Below are positions 6,676-7,747 of a DNA stretch of 7,747 nucleotides, piece by piece. Source of the DNA: CAWHOW01 sp050013795 (GTDB lineage Bacteria > Bacteroidota > Bacteroidia > Bacteroidales > CG2-30-32-10); NCBI GenBank assembly GCA_050013795.1, contig JBEKEO010000147.1, forward strand, positions 1-7,747, read 5' to 3'. Within the stretch, counting starts at the first letter, position 1. Each line of letters starts with the position of its first letter. Position numbers and translations under genes: made by a program. Below the pieces are notes generated by a model. It did not search any database, was not told the DNA's origin, and saw nothing but the letters and a program-made list of their open reading frames with translations.

Positions 6676-7074
6676 GAAATTAATATGGTCATTCGAGAAA
6701 TCGATGCTGTCGTTCAAGAAATTGATGCTGTCATCAAAGAAATCGATACTGACATCCGAGAAATCGATGCTGACATCCAAGAAATCGATGCTGTCGTTCA
6801 AGAAATTGATGCTGTCATCCAAGAAATTGATGCTGACATCCGAGAAATCGATGCTGACATCCGAGAAATCGATGCTGACATCCAAGAAATTGAGTCTTCA
6901 GTTCAAGAAATCGAGTCTCCAGTCCGAGAAATTGAGTCTTCAGTCCGAGAAATTGAGTCTTCAGTTCAGGAAATCGAGTCTTCAGTTTAGGAAATCGGGT
7001 CTTCAGTTCAAGAAATTGAGTCTTCAGTCCGGGAAATCGAGTCTTCGGTTCAAGAAATCAACGTTTCATGCCTG
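6676..7074 (+). repeat. Tandem array of nineteen 21-bp units encoding heptads
   Basis: Nineteen contiguous units of exactly 21 bp start at 6676 and recur with no spacers or indels; nearly all open with GAAATC or GAAATT. The outermost units (6676-6696 and 7054-7074) are the most diverged. Two sequence types form blocks. Units 2-10 (6697-6885) translate as EIDADIR/EIDAVIQ-like heptads, and units 11-18 (6886-7053) as EIESSVQ/EIESSVR-like heptads. Within the first block a higher-order pattern is visible: the VVQ, VI-, DIR, DIQ succession of units 2-5 recurs in units 6-10 with one extra DIR unit. This suggests growth by duplication of multi-unit segments as well as single units. The lack of unique spacers excludes CRISPR. 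Confidence 0.97.
6685..6990 (+). CDS. Possible small coiled-coil repeat protein, interrupted by an in-frame TAG
   Basis: From ATG 6685, inside the first repeat unit, the frame gives 101 residues made only of heptads and ends at TAG 6988-6990. Each heptad has Ile at position 2 and Ile/Val at position 6, the 4-3 spacing of coiled-coil a/d positions; the other positions are mostly acidic, small or Gln/Arg. An AGGA at 6674-6677 sits 7 nt before the ATG, but Bacteroidota rarely rely on such sites. After the TAG the repeat continues in phase for four more units and reaches a second stop at 7078-7080, so the product may be a truncated form of a protein of about 132 residues. There is no signal peptide, membrane segment or recognised domain. 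Open frames are expected in a 21-bp array: another + frame is also open (6704-7075), so coding status is uncertain. No function can be assigned. Confidence 0.3.
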   Translation: MVIREIDAVVQEIDAVIKEIDTDIREIDADIQEIDAVVQEIDAVIQEIDADIREIDADIREIDADIQEIESSVQEIESPVREIESSVREIESSVQEIESSV

Positions 7075-7116
7075 AAATAGACATTATATCTAAAGCAATG
7101 ACAATTAGTATGTAAT

Positions 7117-7148
7117 AAAAAAGGCTGCCTGGTGATAAAAGCAGCCTT
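7117..7148 (-). terminator. Rho-independent terminator for the membrane-protein gene
   Basis: Read on the - strand, AAGGCTGC pairs with GCAGCCTT (8 bp, perfect, 7148-7141 with 7128-7121) around a 12-nt loop. The second arm runs into six T residues (7122-7117). It begins 20 nt after the stop codon of the - strand gene ending at 7169. On the + strand the same hairpin is followed only by TTCTTA, so it would be a weak terminator for anything read rightward through the tandem array. Confidence 0.88.
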
Positions 7149-7168
7149 CTTAAAAAATAATAAAGCTA

Positions 7169-7633
7169 TTAGCTCATGTGTTTCAGGTTCAGGCCGTACA
7201 TTATGATGAATGCAATGGGGAAAATGAGTCCCATAACCATAGCCATAGTGCCTAAAGCGCCGAAGCCGCCTAATAAGGCGAAGGAGAAAATTGCAGGGGC
7301 AATTTCGCCAACCAGATAAATGTAGAAGCCTGTTTTTTTGAGTTTCCACATCATCAGTACTCCGATAAGGCATATTATAACGCAAACAGCATTAATAATA
7401 TAAACTATCTGCCCGTATTTTATTAATGCATCAATTGAACTTCCCAGATCGGTGCCGCCTAAAAGTCCGTTAAGACTTTTCATTGCATCAATAGTGGATT
7501 GAAAAGTAAAAATGTTGTAAATAGCTGAAATAAAACCAAGACCAATTCCTACAAAACTTAAAATACAAAGTACTTTAAGGAATCCAGGCATTTTTTTTGT
7601 TTCAACTGTTGTGTTAACGTTTTGTTCTTCCAT
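7169..7633 (-). CDS. Small four-helix integral membrane protein of unknown function
   Basis: A 154-residue protein with a short polar N-terminus (MEEQNVNTTVETKK) and four predicted membrane helices by eye: about 18-42 (from LKVLCILSFVGIGLGF), 76-96 (IVYIINAVCVIICLIGVLMMW), 101-123 and 128-150. A polar loop with LLGGTDLGSSIDALIKYG lies between helices 1 and 2, and a basic KLKK turn (97-100) between helices 2 and 3. It ends in GLNLKHMS. Small proteins of this kind are common in Bacteroidota and carry no catalytic motif; I do not recognise a named family. ATG 7633 is the natural start because it precedes the polar N-terminus, and no Shine-Dalgarno sequence is present. A strong terminator follows the stop. 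It lies 45 nt downstream of another - strand gene whose end is visible at the window edge, so the two may be cotranscribed. Confidence 0.85.
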   Translation of the reverse strand: MEEQNVNTTVETKKMPGFLKVLCILSFVGIGLGFISAIYNIFTFQSTIDAMKSLNGLLGGTDLGSSIDALIKYGQIVYIINAVCVIICLIGVLMMWKLKKTGFYIYLVGEIAPAIFSFALLGGFGALGTMAMVMGLIFPIAFIIMYGLNLKHMS

Positions 7634-7678
7634 GATTTTTAAATTTAGGTTAATAATAATTGTTGATTAGCATATGAA

Positions 7679-7747
7679 TTACTTCATCTGTTTCTTTTTT
7701 TGTTTTTTAATGGTCAGATGGAATACGCCATGAATAATCCCATATTG
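7679..7747 (-). CDS. C-terminal end of an unidentified - strand gene (truncated by window edge)
   Basis: On the - strand, the frame beginning at the right edge stays open for 22 codons and stops at TAA 7681-7679. The peptide ends HGVFHLTIKKQKKKQMK, a strongly basic tail such as often follows a last membrane helix. The other two frames on this strand stop earlier. The spacing of 45 nt to the next gene fits an operon with the four-helix protein. The fragment is too short to identify, and an open run of this length can occur by chance. Confidence 0.45.
   Translation of the reverse strand, partial: QYGIIHGVFHLTIKKQKKKQMK

Noticed and set aside
6631..6885. 84-residue - strand reading frame in the first block of the array
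   Set aside because: It is open only because the first block lacks stops on that strand; the second block closes the same frame, and no start signal supports it.
6676..7074. CRISPR array
   Set aside because: Units are contiguous with a 21-bp period and have no unique spacers; there are no cas genes in the window.
6704..7075. 123-residue + strand reading frame through the repeat array (Lys/Ser/Leu-rich)
   Set aside because: A 21-bp period keeps any stop-free frame open, so length is not evidence. The alternative heptad frame keeps its hydrophobic positions across both blocks, whereas this one mixes Ser and Leu at the recurring variable site.

Overview
The window looks like a chromosomal segment of a Bacteroidota bacterium. 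The evidence is low-GC DNA by eye, genes mostly lacking Shine-Dalgarno sequences, a match to the Bacteroidota -7 promoter element (TAnnTTTG), and a gene set and protein styles typical of that phylum: a DivIC/FtsB protein with the DRNNL and EKFARERY motifs, a PriA of 830 residues, a long plant/trypanosome-like phosphofructokinase and a THUMP-domain RNA methyltransferase. I cannot place it below phylum level.

Layout. The left part is on the + strand: the 3' end of a beta-propeller-like protein (3-413, truncated by the window edge), a deoxynucleoside kinase (487-1101) and a small DivIC/FtsB-type cell-division protein (1194-1517). The middle is a tightly packed - strand cluster, transcribed leftward from about 6525: a THUMP-containing RlmL-type methyltransferase (6525-5344), 6-phosphofructokinase (5347-4025, ATGA overlap with the methyltransferase) and primosomal helicase PriA (4017-1525, 7 nt after pfk). 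PriA converges on divIC with only 7 nt between the stop codons. The right part holds a 643-nt stretch without a conventional gene (6526-7168). It contains a 19-copy, 21-bp tandem array (6676-7074) and a rho-independent terminator (7117-7148). Beyond it lie a - strand four-helix membrane protein of unknown function (7633-7169) and the last 22 codons of another - strand gene at the right edge.

How the genes fit together. Most are housekeeping genes: nucleotide salvage, divisome assembly, rRNA methylation, glycolysis and replication restart. The methyltransferase, pfk and priA genes are probably one transcript, although their pathways are unrelated.

The one element ordinary annotation does not explain is the 21-bp array. 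Read on the + strand in one frame it encodes perfect heptads (EIDADIR-like, then EIESSVQ-like) with Ile/Val at coiled-coil a/d spacing. One in-frame TAG lies in unit 15, after which the repeat continues in phase. It could be a small coiled-coil protein gene, a decayed one, or a non-coding minisatellite. I saw no defence system, CRISPR array, insertion sequence, tRNA or rRNA.
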